From CAXYVX01 sp049297855 (lineage in GTDB: Bacteria > Patescibacteriota > Saccharimonadia > Saccharimonadales > Saccharimonadaceae), in NCBI GenBank assembly GCA_049297855.1, contig JBAQVB010000061.1, positions 1 to 16,413 of the forward strand: a DNA stretch of 16,413 nt, read 5' to 3'. The notes under the pieces were generated by a model. The model worked only from the letters and a program-made list of their open reading frames with translations. It was not told the origin of the DNA and ran no database searches. The translations under genes were made by a program, and so were the position numbers. Below are positions 1 to 6,478 of the stretch, piece by piece; within the stretch, counting starts at the first letter, position 1, and each line of letters starts with the position of its first letter.

Positions 1-1
1 A

Positions 2-30
2 ATTTTAGCAGGTACATTTTATAAACGCAA
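2..30 (-). promoter_or_regulatory. Probable promoter for a gene just beyond the left edge
   Basis: Read on the minus strand there is a -35-like TTGCGT (25-30), a 17-bp spacer and TAAAAT (2-7) preceded by TGC, giving an extended -10. The same TTGCGT-17-TAAAAT arrangement precedes lepB. Lying just after the ftsX stop, it probably drives the next minus-strand gene, whose start would be about 6 nt outside the window. Weak on its own, but it fits the window-wide pattern. Confidence 0.45.
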
Positions 31-55
31 GTGCTTTGTAAAAATTACTACAACT

Positions 56-1108
56 TTATTCCTTGAGATAGCGCCGAACGGCCAGACGCGAGCTCAGCCC
101 GCCAATCAACATGCCGATGACAACTAAGCCAATGATGATCAACCACGCCCAACGGCCCATGATATCCTGCGTGACACTGGCACTGGCATACGCATCGAGT
201 GCCGGCAAAATTTTACCGATCGCGAAATAACCGATGGCGAGCGCCACGGCCGCCGCAATCACACCGTACAATTCCGCCTCAACCAGGAACGGCCCGCGAA
301 TAAACGAACGATCAGCGCCGATCACCTTCATCATATCAATCTCCTCGCGCCGCGAGAAGATCGCCATCCGAATTGTGTTGAAAACGATCAAAACTGAAAT
401 CGCCACAAAAATCAACACCGCGATCAAGCCAACACGCTGAACGCTGTCCATGATGGACGACAAACGATTAACCGTGGTTTGTTGAATTTTCGTGCTATCG
501 GCCGAATTCTGCGACGGATCGAGCGCGTTACTGAACTGCGGATCAGTCGTCATCAATTTACGCACCGAAGTGGTATCATTTGGGTCGCGGAACTTCACGA
601 CAATTAAGGCAGGCGGATTCAGCGACACTCCATTTTGCGCCGCTAGTTCAAGCGCGCTCGTATCAGTAGTAGGATCTTGTCGGATTTGATTATACTGCGC
701 CGTGCTATTGCTATAAGTCGCCTTCGCCACGTTGGGCAAAACCCGCAATTTACCGACCAAATTCGCCAACGTGTCATCACTTGTGGCCGATTTCAAATAA
801 ATGCTCATGTCCATTTTGGCGCGCTGATCGGTGATGGTTTCGTTCAACACCAAGCTAGCCACCAACATCGCAAAAATAATCAATAGTGTAATTGCCATCA
901 CCAGCGTGGCGGCAATTGTCAACCAGGCGTTACGCACAATATTGCGCAAGCCGTAGCGCACAACGCGACGCCGATTCAATATATGGCGCGCGTGTTCCCG
1001 CCCGGCGTCTAGGCGTGGCTTTCTGCGCACAGTTTTAGCTCGAGATTTGGCCGACGCCACGCGCGACACAGACTTTGGCGTGACGGATTTTTTCACGGGC
1101 GCCATCAT
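56..1108 (-). CDS. ftsX: Cell-division ABC transporter permease FtsX
   Basis: FtsX is the membrane half of FtsEX, which sits at the division septum and, in studied bacteria, uses FtsE ATP hydrolysis to switch on peptidoglycan hydrolases rather than to move a substrate. The 350-aa protein shows the family layout: a basic cytoplasmic N-terminus (about 1-55, rich in K/R/A/S), a first membrane helix near 60-88, an extracellular domain of about 130 residues, then three C-terminal helices with the cytoplasmic motif SRREEIDMMKVIGA between the first two. The start ATG overlaps the ftsE stop as ATGA, and an AGGAG Shine-Dalgarno (1115-1119) lies 6 nt upstream, so the two are translationally coupled. 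A second ATG follows directly (1103-1105). The N-terminal basic tail looks longer than in typical FtsX. No cysteines. Identification is firm from topology, motif and the partner gene. Confidence 0.93.
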   Translation of the reverse strand: MMAPVKKSVTPKSVSRVASAKSRAKTVRRKPRLDAGREHARHILNRRRVVRYGLRNIVRNAWLTIAATLVMAITLLIIFAMLVASLVLNETITDQRAKMDMSIYLKSATSDDTLANLVGKLRVLPNVAKATYSNSTAQYNQIRQDPTTDTSALELAAQNGVSLNPPALIVVKFRDPNDTTSVRKLMTTDPQFSNALDPSQNSADSTKIQQTTVNRLSSIMDSVQRVGLIAVLIFVAISVLIVFNTIRMAIFSRREEIDMMKVIGADRSFIRGPFLVEAELYGVIAAAVALAIGYFAIGKILPALDAYASASVTQDIMGRWAWLIIIGLVVIGMLIGGLSSRLAVRRYLKE

Positions 1109-1917
1109 GGTCGACTCCTACGATATTTTTGCTCGACGCCGGGTGATCGCGTCGGCACGGCCAAATTAATCGGCGATGTGGTAGTGTTGCGCGCTACTTG
1201 ATTGGCTATGCGTTTCAACTGCTCAGATTGTTCCGAACCACGAAACGTGCCATGCGCCACATCGCGCACGATTTCCCCGTGATCTAGTGCAATCACGCGC
1301 TTGCCCAAAATATTGACGATTTCCATTGAATGTGTAATTAGCAAAACCGTCGTGCCGTATTTATTGATTTTGAGCAATAATTTAACGATTTCCATACTGT
1401 TTTTCGGGTCCAGATTCCCTGTTGGCTCGTCCGCGATCAGGATTTTTGGCTGGCGCACCATGGCACGGGCGATCGCAACACGCTGACGTTCGCCACCGGA
1501 TAGTTCGCGCGGAAAATGTTTTTCCTTGCCGCGTAAACCCACCAGCTCTAAGATTTTCGGCACGTTATCGCGAATTTGTTTGTTACTATGTCCGGAAATT
1601 TCGAGTGATAACGCCACATTTTCAAACACCGTGCGATTGGGCAACAATTTAAAGTCCTGAAACACCACGCCAATGCGGCGCCTTAGCAGCGGAATGTCGC
1701 GATCATCCAGCGTGTCGTAGTCAATGCCACCGACGATAATTTTGCCAGCGGTCGGCTTTTCCTCACGCGTCAATAATTTGAGCAACGTGGTTTTACCAGC
1801 GCCACTCGCGCCGACGATGATCGCAAATTCGCGTGGCTCAACGTGTAAAGTGACGTCCTTGAGCGCCGGTTTGATGCTCTTGCCATAAATTTTAGTGACT
1901 CGATCCAACGTAATCAT
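1105..1917 (-). CDS. ftsE: Cell-division ATP-binding protein FtsE
   Basis: Cytoplasmic ABC ATPase that pairs with FtsX. All nucleotide-binding motifs are present: Walker A GASGAGKTT (36-44), Q-loop in VVFQDFKLLP, signature LSGGE (139-143), Walker B ILIADEP (159-165) followed by TGNLD, and the H-loop histidine in THS (196). The core (about 1-225) matches FtsE; the remaining 45 residues form a polar tail (NTTTSPINLAVPTRSPG) that most FtsE proteins lack. The start ATG is fixed by a TGTTATAAT extended -10 ending 6 nt before it, with no Shine-Dalgarno, so the mRNA is predicted to be leaderless. The sortase-like gene ends 39 bp upstream with no visible terminator, so read-through from it is also possible. 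Confidence 0.95.
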   Translation of the reverse strand: MITLDRVTKIYGKSIKPALKDVTLHVEPREFAIIVGASGAGKTTLLKLLTREEKPTAGKIIVGGIDYDTLDDRDIPLLRRRIGVVFQDFKLLPNRTVFENVALSLEISGHSNKQIRDNVPKILELVGLRGKEKHFPRELSGGERQRVAIARAMVRQPKILIADEPTGNLDPKNSMEIVKLLLKINKYGTTVLLITHSMEIVNILGKRVIALDHGEIVRDVAHGTFRGSEQSEQLKRIANQVARNTTTSPINLAVPTRSPGVEQKYRRSRP

Positions 1918-1923
1918 AGATCC

Positions 1924-1932
1924 ATTATAACA
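1924..1932 (-). promoter_or_regulatory. Extended -10 promoter of ftsEX, leaderless type
   Basis: TGTTATAAT on the minus strand; 6 nt (GGATCT) separate it from the ftsE ATG, placing the expected transcription start at or next to the A of ATG. No good -35 is seen. The -10 overlaps a short inverted repeat ATAAC-ATA-GTTAT (1927-1939) that might be an operator; that is speculation. Confidence 0.75.
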
Positions 1933-1956
1933 TAGTTATGTTTATCGACGAACCAA

Positions 1957-3693
1957 CTATTCCTGCACCGCATAGACAACGTAACGTTCAGTGGCGTCGT
2001 GCATTTTGTAATCATAGTTGCCAGTATCGGCCATCAGCGTCAAACCTTTGCTCGCGCCGTTATAAGTATTGAGCGCCTGTTGCATGTCAACTTTGGCGGT
2101 CGGCACGGCTTCGGTTTTCGCGACTTTGTAAGTGTAATTAGTGGCGTTACCAGTTTGGACGGTAATTTGATCGCCGATTTTTAACTTTGGCAAATCATTG
2201 AACGACGCGGCGGCAGAAGAATTGAAACTAGTGTGACCGTCGATAAAAACCTGTCCCTGCTGTCCCGGCTTGGCGCTACCATCATACCAGGCCGTGTCGG
2301 CCAATTTTTTCGGCACATCAATATTACCGGACGACGTTACGCCAACTTTCATAACGCGGGCACTGACGCCGATCGACGGAATGGATACGTAGCGTGGTTC
2401 GTCGGCCGGCGTCACGTAGGCGGAATATTGTTGGGCACTCACAGCAGTCGGATCAGCAGTAGTCGGATCGTTGCTCGCAATACTCATAGTGCTACCGGCA
2501 GCAGCATTAATAGACGTCTGGCCACTATTGCTCATCCAGGTATCCCAGGCCAAATAGCCACTCACGGCCAAAATCATTACGATGGCCGTTATGCGGAGCG
2601 TTGATAAAACTTTGCGCACGTTGATGTTGGGCATGGCAAAGCTGATGCTTGGCATATTCACACTCGTAAATGGATTGCGAAAAGCGGTCGGATCGATCGC
2701 GATGGCGCCACCACTAAAACTAATTGCCGAAGATTTCTGCGACGCCTCGGCCGACGGCTCATCTTGGGACATAGTGGCCGTTTCAGTGGCACTAACTAAT
2801 CCGCTCGTAAAATTTTGCGGGCGCGTTTCGGCCGTCGCGGCGACTAAATCGTTAGCGAAATTGTCGTTCAATTTATTATCCTGCGATAGATGTTGACGCG
2901 AGGCGCGCTGTTCGGCACGGATGGCTAATTTTTGCGCCTTAGTCTTGGTGGCCGCAGCCTGGCGGGCGACTCGTTTGGCTCGCCAACTGACAGCTGACTG
3001 CGCGGGCTTGGCCGCCACCTTGGTTTTTTTGGTTCTGGCAAATATCGATTTCTTTTCGGCCAATTTGGCACCCGGATCGACGGCATTCGGAGCAAACAAG
3101 TTATCATAGTTCGGCGACGCATCGACGCTGGCTAGGGCTTCCGATAGGCTGAGCGGACGATCAATCACGTTTGCTCGCGCTGATTGCACCGGCTCACGCG
3201 ACGTGACGTTTGACGCAGTGGTCGTTGGTTTGGCAACAGGTGATGAAAATGCTGGTTTGGCGACGGGTCGAATTTCGGCCGATTGCGTCACTCGCTGAAA
3301 AGTGGGACGCTGTGGCGCCATTTGTAGACGCACCGATCGTTCAACATGTGCCGGCGCGACGTTTGTTCTAGTCGATCGTGACACAATATCAAGATAACGA
3401 CCGCGGGGAAACGACGCAACGATAGGCTTGACCGCCGTTCGCACGGCCGCTGAATGAACTGACTTAAACGGATGCGACGTCACACTTTTTGCTGACGGTT
3501 GATGAACCGCAACAGTAGTGGACGGTTGAGACGGTTGAGATAATTTAGACGATTGAGGTTGCGCCAAAACACCGCCAAATACCGCCCGCATATGCGCACG
3601 TGCGTGCGGCACTACAATTTTAGCGTCGCGTGAACCGATATTTAGGCTCCGGTTAAAAGTTGGCTCATGTAGATTTTGACTGTTTGTGTTCAT
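1957..3693 (-). CDS. Sortase-fold membrane protein lacking the catalytic cysteine
   Basis: A 578-aa protein: a long cytoplasmic region (1-365) rich in Ala/Ser/Pro/Thr with a strongly basic stretch near 215-270, one membrane helix (about 366-384), an extracellular linker, and a C-terminal sortase-like domain (about 425-578). That domain has the class D/E-like signatures VSIPSIGVSARV, GQVFIDGHTSF (catalytic-type His487), LPKLKIGDQITV, and a final ATERYVVYA with Arg570. The strand that carries the essential TLxTC cysteine reads LTLMADTGNYD, with Asp556 aligned to the Cys, and no cysteine occurs anywhere in the protein. It is thus probably not a conventional transpeptidase; it could be a pseudoenzyme, a binding or scaffold protein, or use another chemistry. 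Start ATG has an AAGGGGAA Shine-Dalgarno (3697-3704). Sortase homology is confident; function is not. It lies directly upstream of ftsEX. Confidence 0.82.
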   Translation of the reverse strand: MNTNSQNLHEPTFNRSLNIGSRDAKIVVPHARAHMRAVFGGVLAQPQSSKLSQPSQPSTTVAVHQPSAKSVTSHPFKSVHSAAVRTAVKPIVASFPRGRYLDIVSRSTRTNVAPAHVERSVRLQMAPQRPTFQRVTQSAEIRPVAKPAFSSPVAKPTTTASNVTSREPVQSARANVIDRPLSLSEALASVDASPNYDNLFAPNAVDPGAKLAEKKSIFARTKKTKVAAKPAQSAVSWRAKRVARQAAATKTKAQKLAIRAEQRASRQHLSQDNKLNDNFANDLVAATAETRPQNFTSGLVSATETATMSQDEPSAEASQKSSAISFSGGAIAIDPTAFRNPFTSVNMPSISFAMPNINVRKVLSTLRITAIVMILAVSGYLAWDTWMSNSGQTSINAAAGSTMSIASNDPTTADPTAVSAQQYSAYVTPADEPRYVSIPSIGVSARVMKVGVTSSGNIDVPKKLADTAWYDGSAKPGQQGQVFIDGHTSFNSSAAASFNDLPKLKIGDQITVQTGNATNYTYKVAKTEAVPTAKVDMQQALNTYNGASKGLTLMADTGNYDYKMHDATERYVVYAVQE

Positions 3694-3770
3694 TTTTTCC
3701 CCTTTTTATGTATATTGTCCCCGATTTTTTATTATTCGGAGATTTTTGTCTTTACCACTTGACGTAGACG

Positions 3771-3799
3771 ATTATACACAACCGTTTTAGCCACGTCAA
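3771..3799 (-). promoter_or_regulatory. Sigma70-type promoter of the sortase-like gene
   Basis: TTGACG (3794-3799), exactly 17 bp, then TATAAT (3771-3776) on the minus strand; the best -35/-10 match in the window. The start is expected near 3764, giving a leader of about 70 nt. The leader holds a weak hairpin (CCGA...TCGG, around 3719-3740) and the Shine-Dalgarno of the gene, unlike the leaderless neighbours. Confidence 0.8.
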
Positions 3800-3823
3800 G
3801 GCCTTTTGCTATTTTTTACAACA

Positions 3824-4915
3824 TTATTTGGCTAAATTGTAATCCGACTCTAAATAGGCGCGAATAAAACCATCGATTTTACCGTCGAGCACCGCATCGA
3901 TGTCCTTTTCCTCGTGTTTGGTGCGCGTATCTTTGACCAATTTGTAGGGATGCAAAACGTAATTACGGATCTGTTGGCCCCAACTAGCTGATTCGCCGGC
4001 GCGTAGTTCATTAAGATTTTCCACGTGCTGCTCCATCTGCAACGCCGCCAATTTACCACGCAAAATCTCTAACGCGGTTTGGCGATTTTGTTGCTGCGAC
4101 CGTTCATTTTGAATCGTTACTACAATATCGGTTGGAATATGAGTCAACCTCACCGCTGAATCGGTTGTGTTAACACCCTGACCGCCGTGACCGCCGCTAC
4201 GATAAATATCGACGCGTAAATCTTTGTCGTTGATCACCACGTCATCTGGTACGTCGATTTTCGGCAAAACTTCGACGCCGGCGAACGAGGTCTCGCGGCT
4301 ATCGGCGTTGAACGGGCTGAGTCGCACCAACCGATGCGTGCCGTTTTCCGACCGCAATTTACCATAGGCAAACGACCCGTTAATTTCAATGACGACCGTT
4401 TTAACGCCGGCGTTTTCGCCCGAACTGCGTTCTAAAATTTTAGTTTTAAAGCCGGCTTTTTCCGCCCAACGCAAATACATGCGCTCTAACATCTCCGTAA
4501 AATCCTGCGCGTCGTCGCCGCCCGCACCCGACGACAGGCGCAGAATAGCGTCGCCATGATCAAATTTTCCACGAAATAATAATTGCTCGTGCAATTTGGC
4601 AAAATCCTGTTCCAAGGCCGTTACTTGATCATTCATTTCGCTCGCCAGCTCATCTGCTCCATCCAAATTCAGCATTTCGCTAAAATCATGAATCTGCGTC
4701 GTCAAGGTTTCCCACGGGTTAACTATATCCTTTAACGCAGCCACTTGACGGGACAATTGGATGGCGCGCGTCGGATCATTCCAGATTTCAGGCACGGCCA
4801 GCTCATGCTCCAGCCGGCGTAACTCGTCAGCCTGCGCGTCGAGTTGTAACAACGGCCGCGTCTTAGCCAGCTCGACCGCCAAATCATCCAACCGTTTGCG
4901 CAAATCCGTTAGCAT
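3824..4915 (-). CDS. prfB: Peptide chain release factor 2 (RF2)
   Basis: RF2 recognises UGA and UAA in the ribosomal A site and triggers peptide release. The 363-aa protein carries the RF2-specific tripeptide SPF (200-202, in HRLVRLSPFNA), which separates it from RF1 (PxT), and the GGQ loop (244-246) in a GGHGGQGVN context, where many RF2 proteins have an SGAGGQHVN-like sequence. Length and domain order are those of the family: N-terminal helical domain 1-115, codon recognition and GGQ domains, C-terminal helix. The coding frame is continuous: where many prfB genes have an in-frame TGA and +1 shift (CTT TGA C), this one reads CTC GAC, so the autoregulatory frameshift is absent. It starts 6 bp after the LOG gene stop without a clear Shine-Dalgarno and is likely cotranscribed with it. 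PrmC, which would methylate the GGQ glutamine, is also in this window. Confidence 0.97.
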   Translation of the reverse strand: MLTDLRKRLDDLAVELAKTRPLLQLDAQADELRRLEHELAVPEIWNDPTRAIQLSRQVAALKDIVNPWETLTTQIHDFSEMLNLDGADELASEMNDQVTALEQDFAKLHEQLLFRGKFDHGDAILRLSSGAGGDDAQDFTEMLERMYLRWAEKAGFKTKILERSSGENAGVKTVVIEINGSFAYGKLRSENGTHRLVRLSPFNADSRETSFAGVEVLPKIDVPDDVVINDKDLRVDIYRSGGHGGQGVNTTDSAVRLTHIPTDIVVTIQNERSQQQNRQTALEILRGKLAALQMEQHVENLNELRAGESASWGQQIRNYVLHPYKLVKDTRTKHEEKDIDAVLDGKIDGFIRAYLESDYNLAK

Positions 4916-4921
4916 CGGCGT

Positions 4922-5833
4922 TTAGCTCCGTGCTCGGGGCGTGGTCGACGACCCATCATAATATGCGGCGTCTGATCGCGTCAGCTCGCGCAGACGATCA
5001 TCGATCGCACGCGGCTCAACCTGATTGGCGGCCGCCACAATATCTTCAACATTATCCGTAATAGTATACAAATCACGCGCCGCCTTAGTCGTGCGAGAGA
5101 TTTTTTCATCTACTGCCGGATTGCGCTGCGCGCTAGATGACGCGACGGACCGGGCGATCGTTTCGGCCAAATTTGATGCCAAATCGTTATTCTCATTTGA
5201 ATTATCATCGCGCAAATCAAGCTCGCGCAGTTCGCCCGTTCGACCCGTTTCAATCAAATTCATGTCTGACATCGGACCGCCATACCATTCATCCAGCCCG
5301 CGCCAAAAATCCTTCCCTACCAAAAAAATCGGCGTGTCAACATTTTTACCAGTGTGTTTTAGCTCTAAAATTTCACTAAATTCATCCATCGTACCAAAAC
5401 CACCCGGAAAAAAGACATAAACTTTGGCAGCCAGCGTCATCATCAGCTTGCGCGAAAAGAAATAATGAAATTCCATATTATCAGTGGTGTACGGATTGAG
5501 ATCCTGTTCGGTCGCGAGATGAATATTAAAGCCGACCGAGCGGCCGTGACTTTCGAACGCGCCACGATTGGCCGCCTCCATAATACCCGGACCGCCACCG
5601 GTAATCACCGGATGACCGTTTTGCGCCAACCGTGCGCCCAAATCACGCGCTTTTTGGTACCACGGCGAGTCCGTTCCCAGACGCGCCGAGCCAAACACCG
5701 TAACACCAATTGGGAAATTTTCCACCTTAGCGAGACCCGTAATCAAATCGTGCGCATATTGCGCCGACCGATTCAAATCGTGTCGCGTCATGTTAATTTC
5801 ACCGTGCTGAATTTCTTTTGCCCAAGCTTCCAT
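4922..5833 (-). CDS. LOG-family (lysine decarboxylase-like) protein
   Basis: Member of the LOG/TIGR00730 Rossmann-fold family, whose studied members are cytokinin riboside 5'-monophosphate phosphoribohydrolases or other nucleotide hydrolases; the older name 'lysine decarboxylase' is misleading. Signature motifs are VTVFGSAR (44-51), the nucleotide-binding GGGPGIMEAAN (79-89) and PGGFGTMDE (143-151), which carries the conserved catalytic/binding residues. The core ends near residue 200; a further 100 residues, polar and predicted helical (DNSNENND..., ARDLYTITDNVEDI), form an extension not part of the standard fold. Start ATG is placed by a TAAAAT -10 ending 6 nt upstream; a later ATG (MTRHDL, residue 15) is possible but lacks such support. 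First gene of a likely LOG-prfB unit. The physiological substrate here is unknown. Confidence 0.88.
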   Translation of the reverse strand: MEAWAKEIQHGEINMTRHDLNRSAQYAHDLITGLAKVENFPIGVTVFGSARLGTDSPWYQKARDLGARLAQNGHPVITGGGPGIMEAANRGAFESHGRSVGFNIHLATEQDLNPYTTDNMEFHYFFSRKLMMTLAAKVYVFFPGGFGTMDEFSEILELKHTGKNVDTPIFLVGKDFWRGLDEWYGGPMSDMNLIETGRTGELRELDLRDDNSNENNDLASNLAETIARSVASSSAQRNPAVDEKISRTTKAARDLYTITDNVEDIVAAANQVEPRAIDDRLRELTRSDAAYYDGSSTTPRARS

Positions 5834-5839
5834 TGCTCT

Positions 5840-5848
5840 ATTTTATCA
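5840..5848 (-). promoter_or_regulatory. Extended -10 promoter of LOG-prfB, leaderless type
   Basis: TGATAAAAT on the minus strand, 6 nt (AGAGCA) before the LOG ATG, inside the 24-bp gap after the HAD gene stop. No Shine-Dalgarno. Any -35 would lie within the HAD gene end and is not convincing. Confidence 0.65.
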
Positions 5849-5857
5849 CATCAAACG

Positions 5858-6454
5858 TCATTCACGCGCCAACAAAATATCTAATTCTTGGCGGAGTGAC
5901 GCAAAGTCCTGATACAAAATTCCAATCATGCCAACGCGCTGCGCACCCGTAACATTTTTTACATTGTCGTCGATAAACACGCATCTTTGCTCTATTGTGC
6001 CCAATTGTCTAGCCGCCAAGCGATAAATTTCAGCATCGGGTTTAGCCATTTTAACCTGATAACTCAGCGTTTTAGTGTCAAATAATGCTAGATCGGATTT
6101 AAGCATGACTTGCGACGCGCGACCCGAACCAAGATTGCTCAGGAGGCCAATTTTGTAACCGCTTGGTCGTAGATCGTCGCGAATGAAATGAAACAGCGCT
6201 TCGTTTTTGGGTGCATCCAAAAACACTCGGTTGGCGTCGTTAAACGAAATTCCGGCCAAGTCGGCGGCGCCCTGGACAAACGCATTATATTCAATAACAC
6301 CACGATCTGAATTTTGCGATAATGTCTTGACTTGGCTGATTTTAGCCGGCTCGTTCGCCATATATTTGGCGTAAAAATGATCTGTTGTGCCATTGACCAA
6401 CACGCCGAAACAGTCAAAAATTATCGCATCAATTTTGCCCGATTTATTTGCCAT
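5858..6454 (-). CDS. HAD-superfamily hydrolase
   Basis: Haloacid-dehalogenase-like hydrolase of 198 aa. Motif I is IFDCFGVL with nucleophile Asp14; the usual second acid at +2 is replaced by Phe16, as in dehalogenase-like and some YihX-like members. Motif II is LLSNLGS (Ser106), motif III the lysine in MAKPDAEIY (Lys138), motif IV VFIDDNVKN (Asp162/Asp163). The helical cap lies between residues 20 and 95. Most such proteins act on small phosphorylated metabolites; loss of the +2 acid argues against a standard DxD phosphatase mechanism. The start ATG lies 6 nt after a TGTTATTAT box. It has its own predicted promoter, so co-function with murD or LOG cannot be read from operon structure. Substrate not predictable. 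Confidence 0.87.
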   Translation of the reverse strand: MANKSGKIDAIIFDCFGVLVNGTTDHFYAKYMANEPAKISQVKTLSQNSDRGVIEYNAFVQGAADLAGISFNDANRVFLDAPKNEALFHFIRDDLRPSGYKIGLLSNLGSGRASQVMLKSDLALFDTKTLSYQVKMAKPDAEIYRLAARQLGTIEQRCVFIDDNVKNVTGAQRVGMIGILYQDFASLRQELDILLARE

Positions 6455-6460
6455 GCGCCA

Positions 6461-6469
6461 ATAATAACA
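6461..6469 (-). promoter_or_regulatory. Extended -10 promoter of the HAD gene, leaderless type
   Basis: TGTTATTAT on the minus strand with 6 nt (TGGCGC) to the ATG, within the 24-bp gap after the murD stop. No Shine-Dalgarno is seen. Confidence 0.65.
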
Positions 6470-6478
6470 CGTTTTTGT

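Noticed and set aside
2233..3122. Long frames opposite or within the sortase-like gene (for example 2233-2604 +)
   Set aside because: They are shadows of a gene with clear domain content, and have no ribosome-binding site or family resemblance.
3521..3560. Short tandem repeat GACGGTTGA in the sortase-like gene
   Set aside because: Only two exact copies and a degenerate third; explained by the low-complexity SQPSQPS coding sequence.
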